A stretch of 64,000 bases of DNA from Phorcus lineatus (GCA_921293015.1 OV121090.1:36367082-36431081); one strand, 5' to 3'; numbered from the stretch's first letter, positions 13,181 through 27,490 are shown. Made by a program: numbers and translations. The notes: generated by a model from the sequence alone, not told the origin.

Positions 13181-15510
13181 TATTGCTGACGCATTGTCCT
13201 AGTTTAGGTATATTTAGCCTATGGGCCTCTATTGAATAAACTTGTCTGTTATTTTTGCGACGGATGACTTAAATTGATGCAATTTGGCTAAGATAAGAAA
13301 ACAAGTTATCTTATATCTATCTTTGCGTGCTGGTAGACTGTATTGATATTGATTTCAATATGAAACCTACTTGTGGTACTGCACTATAACTGTGTTTTAA
13401 AATATAGGTTTATATATTTAACGTATGACAGAAGCATGATGCTTTGTGGCTTTTAATCATCACTTTTATCTACTGCAGAAGCATGAGTTCCTTGCAACGC
13501 TTCTGTTTATTCCAACTTTGACATTAAATATGATTCTGAAATGTCCTTTATTCTGATATTTGACAGCATATATATAAACCTCTGACACAAAATGTCAACA
13601 TCCATATTAGATGAGGAGATCCTATATTGCAGTCGTGTAAAGTAGCGATACACCAAATACTAATTTGCTTTCTAGTTTTCTGTAGTTCGACCTAGTAAGC
13701 ATCGACATAGATATCTAATAGTTTAATAGTATAAGCTTTTTGACTTTTTTAGATAAATGAATTTAATCGATAAACTGGAAAATGATTGGAAAGAACTTAA
13801 CATCCTTTAAATTAATAATACATTTTTTTAATCAAACAACTTAATATAAGTATAAAGCAAGCGAAAGCGACTTGGATTACAAATTGCACAAGAGTTTGAT
13901 AAATATAGCATCAAGTGGTAGTGATTGAGGTATTAATATGTTTATTACTCGACCACATATAGATAGAAATTCTTTATGTTACACTTTTTTCTTTGTCACC
14001 TTTTCTTCTGTGGTTAATTTGATGATAAGTGCTGTATTTAAAAGTTTTGAATCTCACGTAAAAAATTATTGTGAATTCCTGCTAAAACCGCTGCTTTACC
14101 CTTACTGATGCAGTGTTACATCGAGACGATTTATGCTAGCCATGGTAGAGAGAGATGCAAAGTCGTTTAGAAAGATGGCCACCATGAGCGTAAATGATAT
14201 GGTAATAACGGTTGTTGCAACAATAAAACGGCGTTCATATTTATAATATTAATGTTTGTACACTTAACATGTACACAAATATATATCACAAGCCACAGGG
14301 ATAAAGCATATACAAAATGTATTGCGTTATAAATCACAGTTTATGTTTCAGAAAAGGAATGAATGAATAATACAATATCTACTTGTATAATATGCAGGTT
14401 GAGGCTGTCTTTTATTGCAACATAGGCTTTCAAATGGCTCTGCAATATTGATATGGCAATCAAAACAATCCTTTTTATAAAATGATTTGATTCGCAACAC
14501 ATGAATGTGCTATTTTGTTTAAATGTCTACAAAATGTTTCAAATTAATGACATGTCTAAGCACTATTGACGATACTAATACATGTATCTTTTTGGGCTGT
14601 ATATCTAAACACAAATTAATATATCAAATCTGAATAGGTCAAAGCCTTACCCGGATGTACAACTGTAAATCCGCGAGACAGATATCACTTAACACGGCAA
14701 CAGGTTGTACATTGTCAACAAATGAAATCAGCGAAACGATTTATTCATGTAGCGGAGTGTTGCCATTAATATTCATCAATAACAATCCATGCATCCATTT
14801 TTGATTCACTGATTTCAAAAGGTATCCATAACACCGTGCATAAATCAAAGAGATATATCACGTTGATAAAAAAAGTGGCGCATTATTAAAATATAACTAA
14901 ATAACAACAGTATTTTGTGATAACGTTTTTCACTTTTAACTAAACGATTTACTTTTGTTTAGTAGTCTGACGTATAATCAACAATGTTTGGTTGGTACAT
15001 GTTCAAAGGATATCTGTCAACGTAAAACCATATTTAATTTATCTTTATAACATTAGACATTAAATAATGTCATTGGTTATTAAACACAAGACCCATAGGG
15101 TGTTCCATAAAATTGATTTGTACCAGTATAAGTATTTAATACAATAATAGGAATTTGAAACTGCGTTAAATTATGTTCAATGATTTTAAGGGCATCTTCT
15201 TCTTCCATTTGTCAATAAGCAGATTCAATGTCACGAAAGAACAAGATAGTCAGCATAGCTTCATAATAATGAATGTTCTAGGTTTTAATGTTTTTATAAT
15301 AGTTTCATAAAGATTTTCATTGTCGATTTATCATAATACTAAAACGTTAAATTTGAGCATGTTTGTTCAAATAACAACTCATCGATGAAAACACGTTCTA
15401 TCTCCAAGACACATTTCCAGCACCAGGATATAAATCCCCCTCACCACTGTGCATCATAATTGTTGTGTTGAATGCAAATTGATGAACAATTGTATGCTGT
15501 TATCTAATCA

Positions 15511-15720
15511 GTGCTGAAAAATCGATTAGTTCTCCTCTGGGTTATGTTGAAACTGATTGTTTTCACACATTCTTCTGACGTCTTCAGGACAAGAGCAGCG
15601 GCCTATCAGAACTGTCTGATGTTGCCAGTATTCCCATTAATTGACACACGCGAACTCATTTGGAACTGTATTAAGTACAGGAGTACCAGTAAACAAAGGC
15701 GTGAGTATTGAGAACGTCAA
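15511..15720. repeat. Conserved block M2, unit 1 copy
   Basis: This pairs with 33216-33430. The best-kept part reads CTGATTGTTTTCACACATT followed by CTGACGTCTTCAG, and later GGAGTACCAG. Indels between copies are not multiples of three and the plus-strand frames do not correspond, so the 66-codon ORF here is probably accidental. Confidence 0.6.
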
Positions 15721-17399
15721 TATTTAAGGGGAATGATCTATTTGATGGTACGCATGTTTGAAATGAAATATTGATTTGTTTGTTTTATTGAGATTGATAA
15801 GTCAAAGTTTTAGTCTAGTGGGATATGCTCTCTGTTGGAAAAAACCCATCTACTAATGGTTTAAGTTAAGCTATTCTGTTTCATAATTTTGGTAAATGTG
15901 TTTGAGATTAGTGAAGTAAAGGTAAGCAGGTCACACTTAAATGATTATTTGCATTACGTGTGTATTCTCACAGAATTGATAAAAGGGCCATAGAATATGA
16001 AATTCAAAAGCCTTTGCATTAATATTTCTAGTTTGTCATATAAAGTTTGCAAAATTGCAGATGCTTTGATTATTTTATAAACTGCTGGGAAAAGTTTTTT
16101 TCAGGAGCTTATTGCAAAGTAACAGGAATAAAGAAATATATTACTATAATGATAATACGTAATATGATAATGATTACTATGACTTGCCCAATGTGACTCT
16201 CACATTCATTTCCTCTGAAATAACATACATTGTTCAGCCTATTCCAGTCCGTACTGAGCTAAAGATAATGAATTTAGATCAAAGTTCGACCTGACATAGA
16301 TGTAAAAGACACGCCTTTTGAAGTTGTCCTGAATCGATGCTACATGCGAGTATGAGAGTGTAATGTGAACAATCAACACAATACTTCCATGAAATATGAT
16401 CTAATGCGGTAATGTTAATAGCATTCACGATTCATGTTTGCCCTTGATCTCAAATTTACGACATTATCAGGAAGTTCATTAACACATTATATCAACCTCA
16501 TATTTCACCTTCACTAAATGTCTTACTACGCAGATACTATGATACCACTATATTTTCAATAACCATATCTTCTTCATTGACATAAGAAAGAGATTTACAC
16601 AAACACACAATCATAAATCTAAAACATTTAAAAGTTTTATGTTATATTTGAAGAGACATATACACCTGTATATATCATCGTTGCTTCTGAACGGCATACA
16701 GGATTTGATTCTGAATATTAAGAATTCTTCTTCTCCCTTAAGATCTCAACAGAGATTTTATTCTCTATGTGATTTTTACAATTTATTCTAAACGTAACAC
16801 ACATTTATGTAAATATTTCATTTAACACTTGTACTGTTTACAACGGAAGGTACAATCATGTACATATTTTACATATTTTTAGATATTAAGTAATTTACAG
16901 GACATCACAGGTATTAATTCACAATTTGATTGATGTAAAAACGGAATTTGGGGACTTGATCTCAAAGTAGGTCCTCACACTCGCTTCGAAAATGTCATTC
17001 CGAAAACGGCATCTCTTTGTAATGTTTGAAAAGAACTCTGTTTCGTAAGTGTAATTACATTGATATGCAAAAAGCTTTTGGCAATTCAGTTTATTTCAGA
17101 ATGTTCATTCCATTTTCATGTTCTGAAAACTTCAAACACAAATGCCCAAGTTTGGAGAATATAAATCTAATGCCTTTTCAAAAAAGTTTCTATTATGATA
17201 AAAAAAAAATACAAAAAAACCCCAACAATGATACGAATATGTGTCAAGCATTACGATGGTATTCGTATCGTTGCTCAGTTATACAGATGAATTTTTCTTG
17301 TTGAAAGAACGATGACCATGAACAAGTGATTGTCTTGTGAAGTTGCGAACGATTTTAAGTTTTCATGTCGTCATGGTCATCCATTTTAAGATCGACCCC

Positions 17400-17620
17400 C
17401 CTTACCCCTTTAAATCAGCCACTTACAATCCTTATGCAAAAGTACAGCTTGAATCATGTTGATCCTCCTTTGAAACAGATCTACAGACAATAAATCTAGT
17501 AAATAAGAATAAAATGACTTCCGCTAAGAGCACGCGGAAAGAGTTGAACACATGTTGTTTTTGTGTAAACTAAACCGGGACATACATTTCAACAATTGTC
17601 AAATATATGTAGACCTCCCT
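17400..17620. repeat. Nested internal repeat A, unit 1
   Basis: The segment ending TTTGTGTAAACTAAACC resembles the segment ending TTTGTGTAAACTATACC at 18955-19190 in the same unit. Unit 2 has the same pair at 35540-35710 and 36785-37040. An internal duplication therefore pre-dates the large one. Confidence 0.5.
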
Positions 17621-18954
17621 TTTTTAAAGGACAAAGTAATATGAGTAATAAAGTCAAAGTTTTGCAACACAATTGATAAATTCTCTCATGAAACGACATT
17701 ACAGAATGCATTTCGTTTTCATATTTCTTAATACATTAAACATATGAATGATCTCTTTTTGTCAATATAGACATGCGAAGTTAATGTTTTTGTGTTTATT
17801 TAAATGTTTTTCATTAGGAAAACTTGAGAAATAACTTTATAGATAGACCTAAAAAAATTTACTGGATGCCCCTCGCTCTTAATAACATGCCCTCAAATCC
17901 AATTTATTTTTGGAAATTAGACACTTCAAGCAAATTACACCTATCAACAACCCCCACTACAGACAAAATGTACGTACTTTGCAACAACCAATTACAATTT
18001 TTAAGGGCCCTGCTCGATATGATAGTTTTTTCTAATTAGGTCTATTGTACGAAGTAAACTGAGACTGAACATTAACATCATCAACCCAACATTTCCATCA
18101 AACTGGATATACTCACTTGCGCTTGCTGTTTGACGTTGACCTCACATGCTACAACGACATCAACGTGATACCAAACTCGATTCTCATCTTCGCTAATGGA
18201 TTTTGCCTGGTCGACTTAAACAAGTGTAGAACCTTTCTCATATATACTATAATGTAAATGTCAACATGGTCTTTGCTAAAGAACCAATCATGATTACGTA
18301 TATATTTATGTATATATATATTTGTGAATGAAAGAAAATCAATGTTTTTGAAACGAACAAGTTGTCTGTATCTTTACTATATTAATCATTCATATACAAA
18401 ATAAAAAGGAAGCAACATTTATGAAGTGTCATTGTACATTTATGACAAAAAGAACGAATATCAGTCTTAATAGTTCACACTACCAGCAATAAATTAACCA
18501 ACTCCTAGCGGCAACAGCTGCACATCTATTGGATTCTAACTAGGCATATTCATTTGTTTTATCAGTTACTTCAAAATAAATATTCATGAAATAGTTTTTC
18601 CCTTTAAATCAAACATATGCCCATGAGCAAGGGATTTTAAATAATTAAGAAAAACCAACAAAACAATGAAATAAATAACGCAAATGGAAGAGTAGCATCT
18701 TGCATCATTAAAACTGAGGTTTTTAAAAATGCAAAATACGTTTTGCAAGCTGAAAAATTTTATGTCAAGAAAACATTTATGAAGTAAATATGAGACTTTC
18801 TTAAAACTCTATATTAACCGAATGTCATAATGATGTTTTCAACGTGCTAACACGACTTTAAGTAGATGGCCATTTCGTGGTTAACGTTCATCGATACCAC
18901 ATCGTCCAAAACACGTCAAACCATGCAACTTTCGCAGCAATTGAACAAAAAGTA

Positions 18955-19190
18955 GAGCACAAGATTCTAATTTATAACAGATTTAAGTCGAATGAAGGCA
19001 TAAAAGCACCCCTACTGACAGGGCTATTCAAACACATTGAGTGACTGTAATGAGGCTTTTTGCCTAGAGCATCAGAGAGATTGGAATCTGTGTTGACTTT
19101 GTGTAAACTATACCTGTACATAAACTTTAACATTAAGACTCATCTGGCGATCTCTGTAAACTTCCATTCACTTCTCATGAACAAATAAAG
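18955..19190. repeat. Nested internal repeat B, unit 1
   Basis: This pairs strongly with 36785-37040 in unit 2. Both share GTGTTGACTTTGTGTAAACT, CATAAACTTTAACATTAAG and ACTCATCTGG. Part of it (ACATAAACTTTAACATTGA) is also found at about 5985 in unit 0. The minus frame is open in unit 2 for 66 codons but has stops in unit 1, so current coding is doubtful. Confidence 0.65.
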
Positions 19191-19309
19191 GGAACTCTAG
19201 ATAATTCATTATTGTTGTTCCATTTTTTCAAATCACGTTCCCGGTGTATTGATATTTATTTTCCAATTCGAAAGCTAGGAAATATCTGTGTCTGATTGCA
19301 ATTGGAAAT

Positions 19310-19500
19310 TTATTTCTCCACTGAGAACAATGCCGTGCCTCTATTATGACACCCTAAAGGTTCCAATGACATGCTAAAATTACCTCCAAACATTAAATCC
19401 ACCAATTATCGACCTAATAATGTCAACAAGGTTGATGCAATTAGCTGCTATGTCGAGGAATTGATGATCAGTTGCTACACTCAGCGCCCTCAACACGCTT
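19310..19500. repeat. Conserved block M3, unit 1 copy
   Basis: This matches 37608-37790 in unit 2, sharing ATTATCGACCTAAT, TTGCTGCT-T-TCGAGGAATTG and CTACACTCAG. It matches 6860-6995 in unit 0 more weakly. No ORF is shared between the copies. Confidence 0.65.
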
Positions 19501-21423
19501 TAGGAGCAATAAGTTGATACTGACTGATGACTATAACAAAATTTAAAACACATAAACAGCGTACCCCTTGCTGGTAAGATGATAAATCGACACACTTTCA
19601 CTAAAAGGCGAACTTAAAAATCGTAATAAAATATTTTCGTATATTCGTTAAACATTACACACATTTATGTATTTTTGTTTCTGGATGACTAAATGAATCC
19701 AATTACAATGTATGAACCAGGGAAGCCTTGAATATAACAATTTCCACCGAAAATCAATATCTTAAAATCTATTTTATGTTAAGGTACGGAAATCCATGAT
19801 GAAACCATGATATCCATGGAAACGAAAATACAAGATTTTCAGAAGTCATAGAATATCAATAAGCACTACTTCAATAGTTGGGTAGTACTCATACAAAGTG
19901 TTAAAAAGGTCTGATGAACGGTTTTTGAGTCTGCGCCCGACACAAAATGATTACGGACGGGCGGGTGGACATGATGTAAAGGACACTATCCATTTCTTAA
20001 AATTTCCTGCAACAACGTTGTAGTTGAATTAAAACCAAACCATAATTCATATTTAAATGTAGTTACTACTGTCTTGAAAACGCTGCTTTTGTAACATAGA
20101 AATATAATTAACTAAAAAACAAATTCAAAGAATGCACATATGCATAGAATAGCTCTTGTGTAAACTAAAAATTCATGTTTAACCACTAAAGAAAGAAAGT
20201 TTTTATATTTGTCTAGCACATGAGGTAGAAGAAACATAGTATCGTACTGTACGAGTTCGATCTGAAAGAAGGAATGTTTTGGATTTTTTAAGGGAATGCG
20301 TTTTCTAAAAACCAATATTTTCCATTTATAATTAAAATTTAACAGCACCCCTATTAGAAAATTGACACAAGCATAAGCTCACGCAAAGTAAAGCCAAGAG
20401 TTTTCCAATCATCTACACACACATGAAACTTATAAAGTTCCAGAGTTTTTCACTTCTGAAGAACAATAATATCCAATTACAGCAACGGTGCTTTTAAAAT
20501 CTGAAGTGAACTGATAGACGCCTCCATTTAAGTGTTTGAAAAGATCATTCTTGACTTTCCTCTTGTAAGTTGCTGAAAAATCAGCTTAAATGCTAAGTCA
20601 CAGTCTATCGAAATCGAATTGGTCATTGATAATAGATAGAAAGACGATTACAGTCCGCTCCAAAACTATAAAGTTCTGTTTTGGGTATATTGTATACCTC
20701 ATAAACGAAATATTTATCTGGTGAGTAACATTTTACATAAACTAAGACTATAACACAACAGTTGTAAACATCATTATTTCAATCATTACTATGCTTGTGT
20801 TTCGCTTCCGGGAAGCACATCTGATTGAAAAAAAATCAAGATCATATCTCAGCACATGAGTCTTAGCAATTAACATTTATTGTACATTAAAATTGAAAAG
20901 AAATTGGAAAGATTTAATCTACAAATAATATTGCTATGTTTACTTATTGCTATTTTTAAATATTGCTATGCAGTCAAAACCAACATACATGTTTATGTTG
21001 ATACCTAATGGTGAACGGGTGGTTCATTGCAACGAGACTGGCATCTCAAAAGACTAGTTCTGTCATGGCAAATAAATTGAACATTAACGTCAGAGGTCAT
21101 TACATTCATTATATGTGTGATATGTCAAGACAGTATGTCAGAAACATAATTTCCAGTTGAATGTGTACGATAAGGATGAAGCTATCGCGAATATATTAAT
21201 TGTACAGCTTTCTTGTATCAAATATAATAAAAATCTAAAGCGCTACATCTACCTGTGTCATGTGAGAATGGAGAATTAGAGGTTGTTTCAAATAACCAAG
21301 ATTATTATTAGTGTGCTAAATATTGACAAATCAACAATTAGTGTATTGAAATCAACTACATGTATGATTATCAGATCTCAATCATACAAAATAAGGACTG
21401 AATAACACGTATTCAACCTTCGA

Positions 21424-21786
21424 AAACGAAACTGAACTGGTAACCAACGGTAATGGAGTGACTTTGAGCTGATGTACCTACTCAGATGGATAATAATCGC
21501 TGATTTACGTTCTGTTGCTCTGACAGTTAATCAGAATATCCCCCTGACGCCTGGCTGTTATATGGAAACCAAATGGCCATATGTCTTTGATGTATGTCCA
21601 TTATGAGGAAATATTTTACACAATGAGATCACATCAAAGAAGAGTGATGATGTTCAACCAATGAAGTAAGAAACATTGTCTTCATCTTATGCAAATGACG
21701 GAATGAGATAATGATTTAATAATGGGCAAATCTATTGTCAGTCACATGAACCTTTGATTCACTTAGATATTGACTCAGATTTATAC
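21424..21786. repeat. Highly conserved island, unit 1 copy
   Basis: This aligns almost gap-free with 40024-40386 at a constant offset of 18,600 bases, with about 23 differences by hand count (about 94% identity). The stretch 21535-21651 is identical over 117 bases. Flanking sequence in both units is far more diverged. Short frames occur on both strands: on the plus strand an acceptor-like CTCTGACAG precedes an open stretch containing METKWPYVFDVCPL, and on the minus strand an ATG opens MDIHQRHMAIWFPYNSQAS. None is long enough to accept as a gene. It may be a regulatory element, a small exon, or a gene-conversion tract. Confidence 0.85.
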
Positions 21787-24289
21787 TTCAAGATTGTCAG
21801 TTAGACATTACTGTAGATGTTTTTATTCCATTGAATTGTGATAGAGATCTTTGTACGATAAGATGAATAAGACAAGTAATTTTCATAAAGTGAAATATAC
21901 TCCTCATATCTATTTTGATTGAAGGTAGAGCCGTTTTCAGGTTGATGTGAATAAACTATTACTTCTATTAAACTTAATTATTTTTCAGTAATAAAAAATC
22001 GAATGATTCTCGGAACATAACAAGTCATGTGAGTAAAAAAGTACATTGTGTTTTCAAATAATATAGATCTTAACTTCATTGTTATGCAAGAATGTAATAT
22101 TTTAGCATTATCACTTGCCCGTTAACGATACCGCCGTTTAATACCTCTACATTGTTATTGCACATTGTTGAATAACATCACGTTCTGAATGACGACACCA
22201 AAAGTCAAATGTTTTAAGCATGACGTCACAATTTGAGTAATATTTGAGTATTTGACAGCAATAGTAATGGCAGCAATTTTAATGGTTCATCTTTAATACA
22301 ATTCAGCAAGTAATAAATAAAATACCAGACTCTGTCCCGAACTCTTGAGCAAGCCACTCACTTGTTTCATAAAATGTTATGAAAGGGAACTTCGTTTAGA
22401 ATACTCCATTAATCATGGTAGAATTTTATGAGAACAAAGTTATTGAAGGAATGACATTAGCAGAACTTTGAGTAAAATGTAAATACATTTGACAAAACTA
22501 AGCCAAAAATTTTTTTTGTTTATAGACTTTTTTGTCTAGACATGAATGAGGACCTATACTTTGTTAAAGGCTCCTATCTGCCATGAAACAGGGAAAGACA
22601 AAACTATGCAAATGCGACTGTTCAGATTGTTAAAATCGAAATTTCTGTTCATAACCTCTAGCAGTATATGCACATTCTTTCTAAAATTATCTTGAATTTT
22701 AACCCCTATTGTTTTCAATAAGTTACTGACTATAGAAATGGAATTCCTCCTACACCATGAATGACAACCCAGCCCCTCAAAATGGTTCAAATCGAAATTT
22801 TCTCAAAGCTGCAATAATTGACTGTAAAATAATATTGCACTTTGAAAAGCTAATCAGACCAATTTCGTCTGACATAATTTCCATGAGAAACATTTCTAAA
22901 AAGATTCTAACGTTCCTGTTAATTGACTCATGACTGATTTTGTTTATATAGAAACAAGTCATTAAACTTTCTTACTGACATTTACTCTTTTAACAAAATT
23001 ATTTTGCAATCAAAGGCATTCATGACAGCCAATAGGAAGTGTGTTGAAGTTTTAAAACAAATCGAATTTGTCTCAGGGCCACGGTGAGAACAGAAAAGGG
23101 ATTTATTGTTATTGCCACCTAAACGATATCAAGGTGATACATTGGTCTGCAAACAAATTAAAAGAGGTTTTATGCTATATGTAATGTTATACCTAATTAT
23201 TTCAGCTCTCAGGGAAACCCCTTTTTGAGCCTTGTTGAAGAACAGGTTGCATTTTAAAGTAGTTTTAGAGACCCCGTCCTTTGGATATCTCAATTGCTTT
23301 AATTTGTCTACGAGGCAGCTTAAATGTTTTCTAACAGACCCTAAAACTAACGAGCACATTGGTTACCTCGTGAAGTTTGAAGTGTCATAAATAACTGGAT
23401 ATTTCTGTTATATCATAACCTGAATTATATCAAGTGTTTTTCAAAAAAGTATGGATAGAATCGATTAAGTCGTGAACACATGTTAGCAACAGAGTGATTG
23501 GGTTTTTTTCAGGAAAAATCTTTTACATGTAGAAATAGGAATGTCACAATCTTGTCATTACCTTAAACCGATTCCAATCTTCACAGAGGGCTCTTTGAAC
23601 TATCTTCATAAATACAGGTCTAAACATAAATGCTATTTACATTTACTGTATGTTTGACAGACAAACGCGTGAAAACATCTTATATGTCAAGTTTCTATTC
23701 TTGAATTTCGACAGAAGTTATCATTTTCACATTGCAATACCTCCCCATATACGAAAACGTTGATGTACAATGTGTTTTGTTACAAGTTGTAATGGACACT
23801 GCGAGGTTCTGTTTCACTTCTCGAATTCATCAGAAATACCTAGGGCGAAATAAATGTGTTAAATAACTACACAAGCTGTTCACCATCCTATTTCATGTCA
23901 AGGCGGACTTTTGCACGAAATGGTTCAAACTTACCCGTTTGTATCTTGAATATCAGTTTTTTCTTAAACGTATCATTTTCTGCTCGTGGAGATCGGCATC
24001 ATAAACCCTGCGTTAAAGAAGAAACATTTATCAACTCGGTCAAATAAAAAGCATATACTACAAAAGATAAACATACCTTATGAATAGCAATAGAGTGTAT
24101 GATCAAGCATATCACAATATCAAGAATACAGAAATATATTTGTGGTGCTTGTATTCTTCCGTGAGGGTTGGCAAAATGAAAAATGACTAGTAAAAAAACA
24201 CCCTACATTTATAACTTATTATATATATTTGGTTTCACATTTCACCCGCTTTTAAATGGTCTACAAGGTCCTTAGTATTAACATTATAA

Positions 24290-24420
24290 CCTGCTGAAAC
24301 CGGCAGCTTGGGTTAGACCAGGGTAATAATGCAGAATGCGCTTAGAGCATATCCGTCAGTGAAGCCGATTAGCGCAATATAAATATCCTTATTATTTTTA
24401 TTATAGTCATTAACAGCAAT
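24290..24420 (+). mobile_element. SINE-like repeat copy, plus strand
   Basis: The core GCTTGGGTTAGACCAGGGTA with TAATGCAG is shared, in reverse orientation, with 28930-29090. The 3' part (TTAGCGCAATATAAATATCC) followed by a (TTA)-rich tail resembles the GCGCTATA-AAAT tails of many animal SINEs and LINEs. It lies in the junction between units 1 and 2. No polymerase III boxes were found, so it is a truncated or unclassified copy. Confidence 0.6.
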
Positions 24421-25424
24421 GGTTCTAAATGGCTTTTCAATAAACCAATAAAGTTTCATGGAAATCAGCGTCAACTTTTTATTATTGTAAAAATTGTCCC
24501 TATTTCATTATACAGTGCCGAATTGTGAGGTTTGAATTCATCATGGTTCAAATAAAAATAAATCATGCTTCCTTTCTTTAACGATTTTTATGGCTGCTAT
24601 ATATTTGCATCCCACAAAGCTATTTTGGGTGAATACAGAAGGTAAAATGTGTTAGTTACTACATTGCTGCATGTAGTTAATAGTTAATAGCTTAAAATGA
24701 CCAAAATTAAAAGTCATCCTCATCCTCAACTATGTTAAACAATTTTGAAAAAAGGAGTTAGTAAATAAAGATTTGATTCTATATGAGAAGTCAAGGGATG
24801 ATAAATATAACCACCTAAGGAATCATTATTCTAATTAATCAGTGTTGTTATTATGAATAGAACAGCCATAAACTGATTACAATGTATGGAAAACTGTCAC
24901 AAAGAGACTGGATAATTTGAATTTCTTTTATAAAATAGCTTGTGTTGAATTGATCTCCTATCATAACATATGAAAATAACCTTAATACTTCCGATTATGT
25001 TACGAAAATAACAAAATAATGATCTAACTGCTTAAGATAATCTATTTGGAAAATAAACACAATTCGAAATTACATTGCCATCAGAAAAACCGAGGAGCTA
25101 ATTCCTGATCGAAACGCAGTTTCCACTTTAATCAATAATCAGGTTTTATTTTTGTACTTCTTAAATCTTTTTAACCATGTGTCTTTTAGTCATTATATAA
25201 CAACAATGCCTGAACTGAAAACGAATTTTATGACAAGAATTTAATTGAAATAGACTTCCAAAATAGATTATGGCTAATATTTATTACCGTAACAGAACTA
25301 TAAGTTATAAGTAAAGCAAGTTAAATGCGAAGTGATATGACACATTAAGATAATTGTATATCCTCTTCAGAGCGACTAATATATCAACCAAACAAAATAT
25401 CATATTGAAGATATGAAGACCAAT

Positions 25425-25640
25425 GATGCAAGAAAGAAAACGACACACTGAATATAACCGGACGATTCCGGCGAGAAATATATGGCATACTGATAATCAG
25501 AATGATTTGGATGCAAAGAACTATACAATATACTGGAAATTTGAATGACATGGATGCAGCAAACACAATGATACATTTGAAAATATGAATGACATAGATG
25601 CAAGAAACCGCATAATAAACTGAAAATATGCACAGCAATA
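25425..25640. repeat. Minisatellite, about five units of 43-44 bp
   Basis: Degenerate units begin near 25425, 25464, 25510, 25553 and 25597, several with GATGCAAGAAA followed by a CTGGAAATTTGAATGACAT-like segment. The unit length is not a multiple of three. The minus-strand 135-codon ORF crossing it is therefore probably a by-product of low stop density in the repeat, although its hydrophobic translation is conspicuous. Confidence 0.65.
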
Positions 25641-27309
25641 TAACAAATAAAATCATAAAAGAAACAATAAGAATGTCAATAAAATCAGTATCGCGGTAGC
25701 AAGGTATGGTAGTAATCCATTCATCTTGGTTTCCCTTGAATACTTCCCTTGCAGTAGTTGTTATATTGTCTTGAATACAAAGTACATGCATTAAATGATA
25801 TTTCTGATTGACACAAGAACGAATGATTCACTTTCATAACATTTTAGTGAATGTTTGTATAACAATTACAATATCTTGATGGTGAGTAATATCACTTATG
25901 CCTACAGATAGTTCTTGCAAACTACACTTAAAGAACAGAAATAACAGTTTGTGGTCATTTCGTGGAAAGAAACCCTTGCTTTATCTGTCTCTCAAACTTG
26001 GAATTCTCTACTATTGGCCATAAAATTAGCGTCTGACTTTCCTTGTTTCAACCGCTTGGTGATACCTCCTTCCTGTACATATGCATATAACTTTACTGTG
26101 TCATTGCTTAGAGCATTTGTCTTAGATAGTCGCACTTCATATGCACATCTTTATCATTATTATTATCATCATTCATAAAAAAGGAAACATTAATAGGATT
26201 CACATGAGAAATGAAAGAAAAGATATTTTCTAGTATACAAGATGACCTGTTAGTAATCAAGACGATCTTGCAAATGTACATATTTTTGACTGTATCAATC
26301 AACATTTTTATGAATAACATCAACAGTAAGGATCCAGACTTACAATTTCATTCAAATGATATATCATGTTTCGTTGGTAATCCTATTACCTTCTTAACAA
26401 ATATATTTCAATGTGAAACATGATATATAAATGGTTAATATTTACTTTTCAATATTTCATTTCCTGTATATTCCAGCTGAGGTTTTAGACAGAACTCTAA
26501 ACAATGACACAGTAGAGTGAATGAGACCAACACTTAATATAATAAAATCTAGGCCAGACTGTTACAATGCAAGCCTCGATCAGATTTTATTAAATACGAC
26601 TTCGCAGTGATATAACGATAGATTTACCAAACATCTAAAGAAATACATTATGCGTGTTAGGGTTAGTGTTATATAAGAATAGAGGCAAGGCTGCTTGTAA
26701 ACTCAGCTAACTGGATGGATAGTATATATGAAGTGTTTCAAAGATTGGCTCTCAATGACGGGCCACTTGTACGTTTTTGTAACGTTCAGCATATTTCCGC
26801 CTAGCCCATTCAGTGTGCTCGTTCATTGACCTTCAGGAGAAAAAGCAATACGCATATACCCTGTTCTAAACTTTAACGGTTTCATCCAAGATGTCTTGTA
26901 TTTCTAATCCATGGAAACGTTTTTCTCAGGTTATTGGATAATGAAATGACCAATATTACATTCAACGATAATCTATTAGTTGACGGTTCGACAACTGGCT
27001 GGTCGATGTCTGAATACACTTTTCACTAAATAAATTCAAGTTTTGAAATGTTCAGGGTCTATGGAATCCCTTCTGGCTAATAAATCAAACGATAACTCAT
27101 GGAAAATATAACACACATTGATGTTAGATAAAAACAAAAACAAATGGCACCTAAGACAAAGAAAATCTTTCAGCGCCATTATCATATACTTATATAGAAG
27201 TAAAGCTTATTAAAACAATTGTCACTTCCTTATCTGATTACGAACACCCGACTTCCAACTTCTACGGTTTTCGGTATTGTTCTCTTAAAAGCTCATTTCC
27301 GACTTAATA

Positions 27310-27490
27310 ACTGTGATAGAGATCACGTTGTGAGGAATCAGTGAGACCATACTGAAGGACTGTCAGGTATGAACTATTGCTATTAAGTATTTCCCATGTA
27401 GCTAGAGAACACTTCCGCCTTGGCAAAGACATTATTAAGGTGGATTTGTGTAAAAATGATAAATGCTTCAGGAAATGAAACGATAATGCA
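27310..27490 (-). repeat. Conserved block M1, unit 2 copy
   Basis: This matches units 0, 1 and 3. The minus frame still reads TDSSQRDLYHSY and then stops, so the candidate exon seen in units 0 and 1 is broken in this copy by a frameshift. Confidence 0.55.

Larger units (their letters stand above)
9420..24100. repeat. Segmental duplication unit 1
   Basis: This is collinear with unit 2 over its whole length. Matched anchors are 9445/24840, 11080/26810, 11561/27310, 13200/30177, 14648/32369, 15511/33216, 17450/35570, 18041/36002, 19050/36900, 19310/37608, 20380/39540, 21424/40024 and 23960/40940. Divergence is high, with many indels, except in a few islands. Spacing differences are explained partly by insertions such as the TIR element at 10286-10551 in this copy and the microsatellite and SINE-like copies in unit 2. 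No intact gene is visible. The last recognisable match is about 23880-24060 against 40870-41060. Confidence 0.85.

Noticed and set aside
23805..23850. Third hammerhead on the minus strand (CTGATGA followed by GAAAC)
   Set aside because: Stem II does not pair well and no closing stem I was found. Single CTGATGA words are expected by chance.
25384..25791. 135-codon hydrophobic minus ORF as a membrane protein
   Set aside because: It spans a 43-44 bp minisatellite whose unit is not a multiple of three, so the long frame and hydrophobicity are repeat artefacts.
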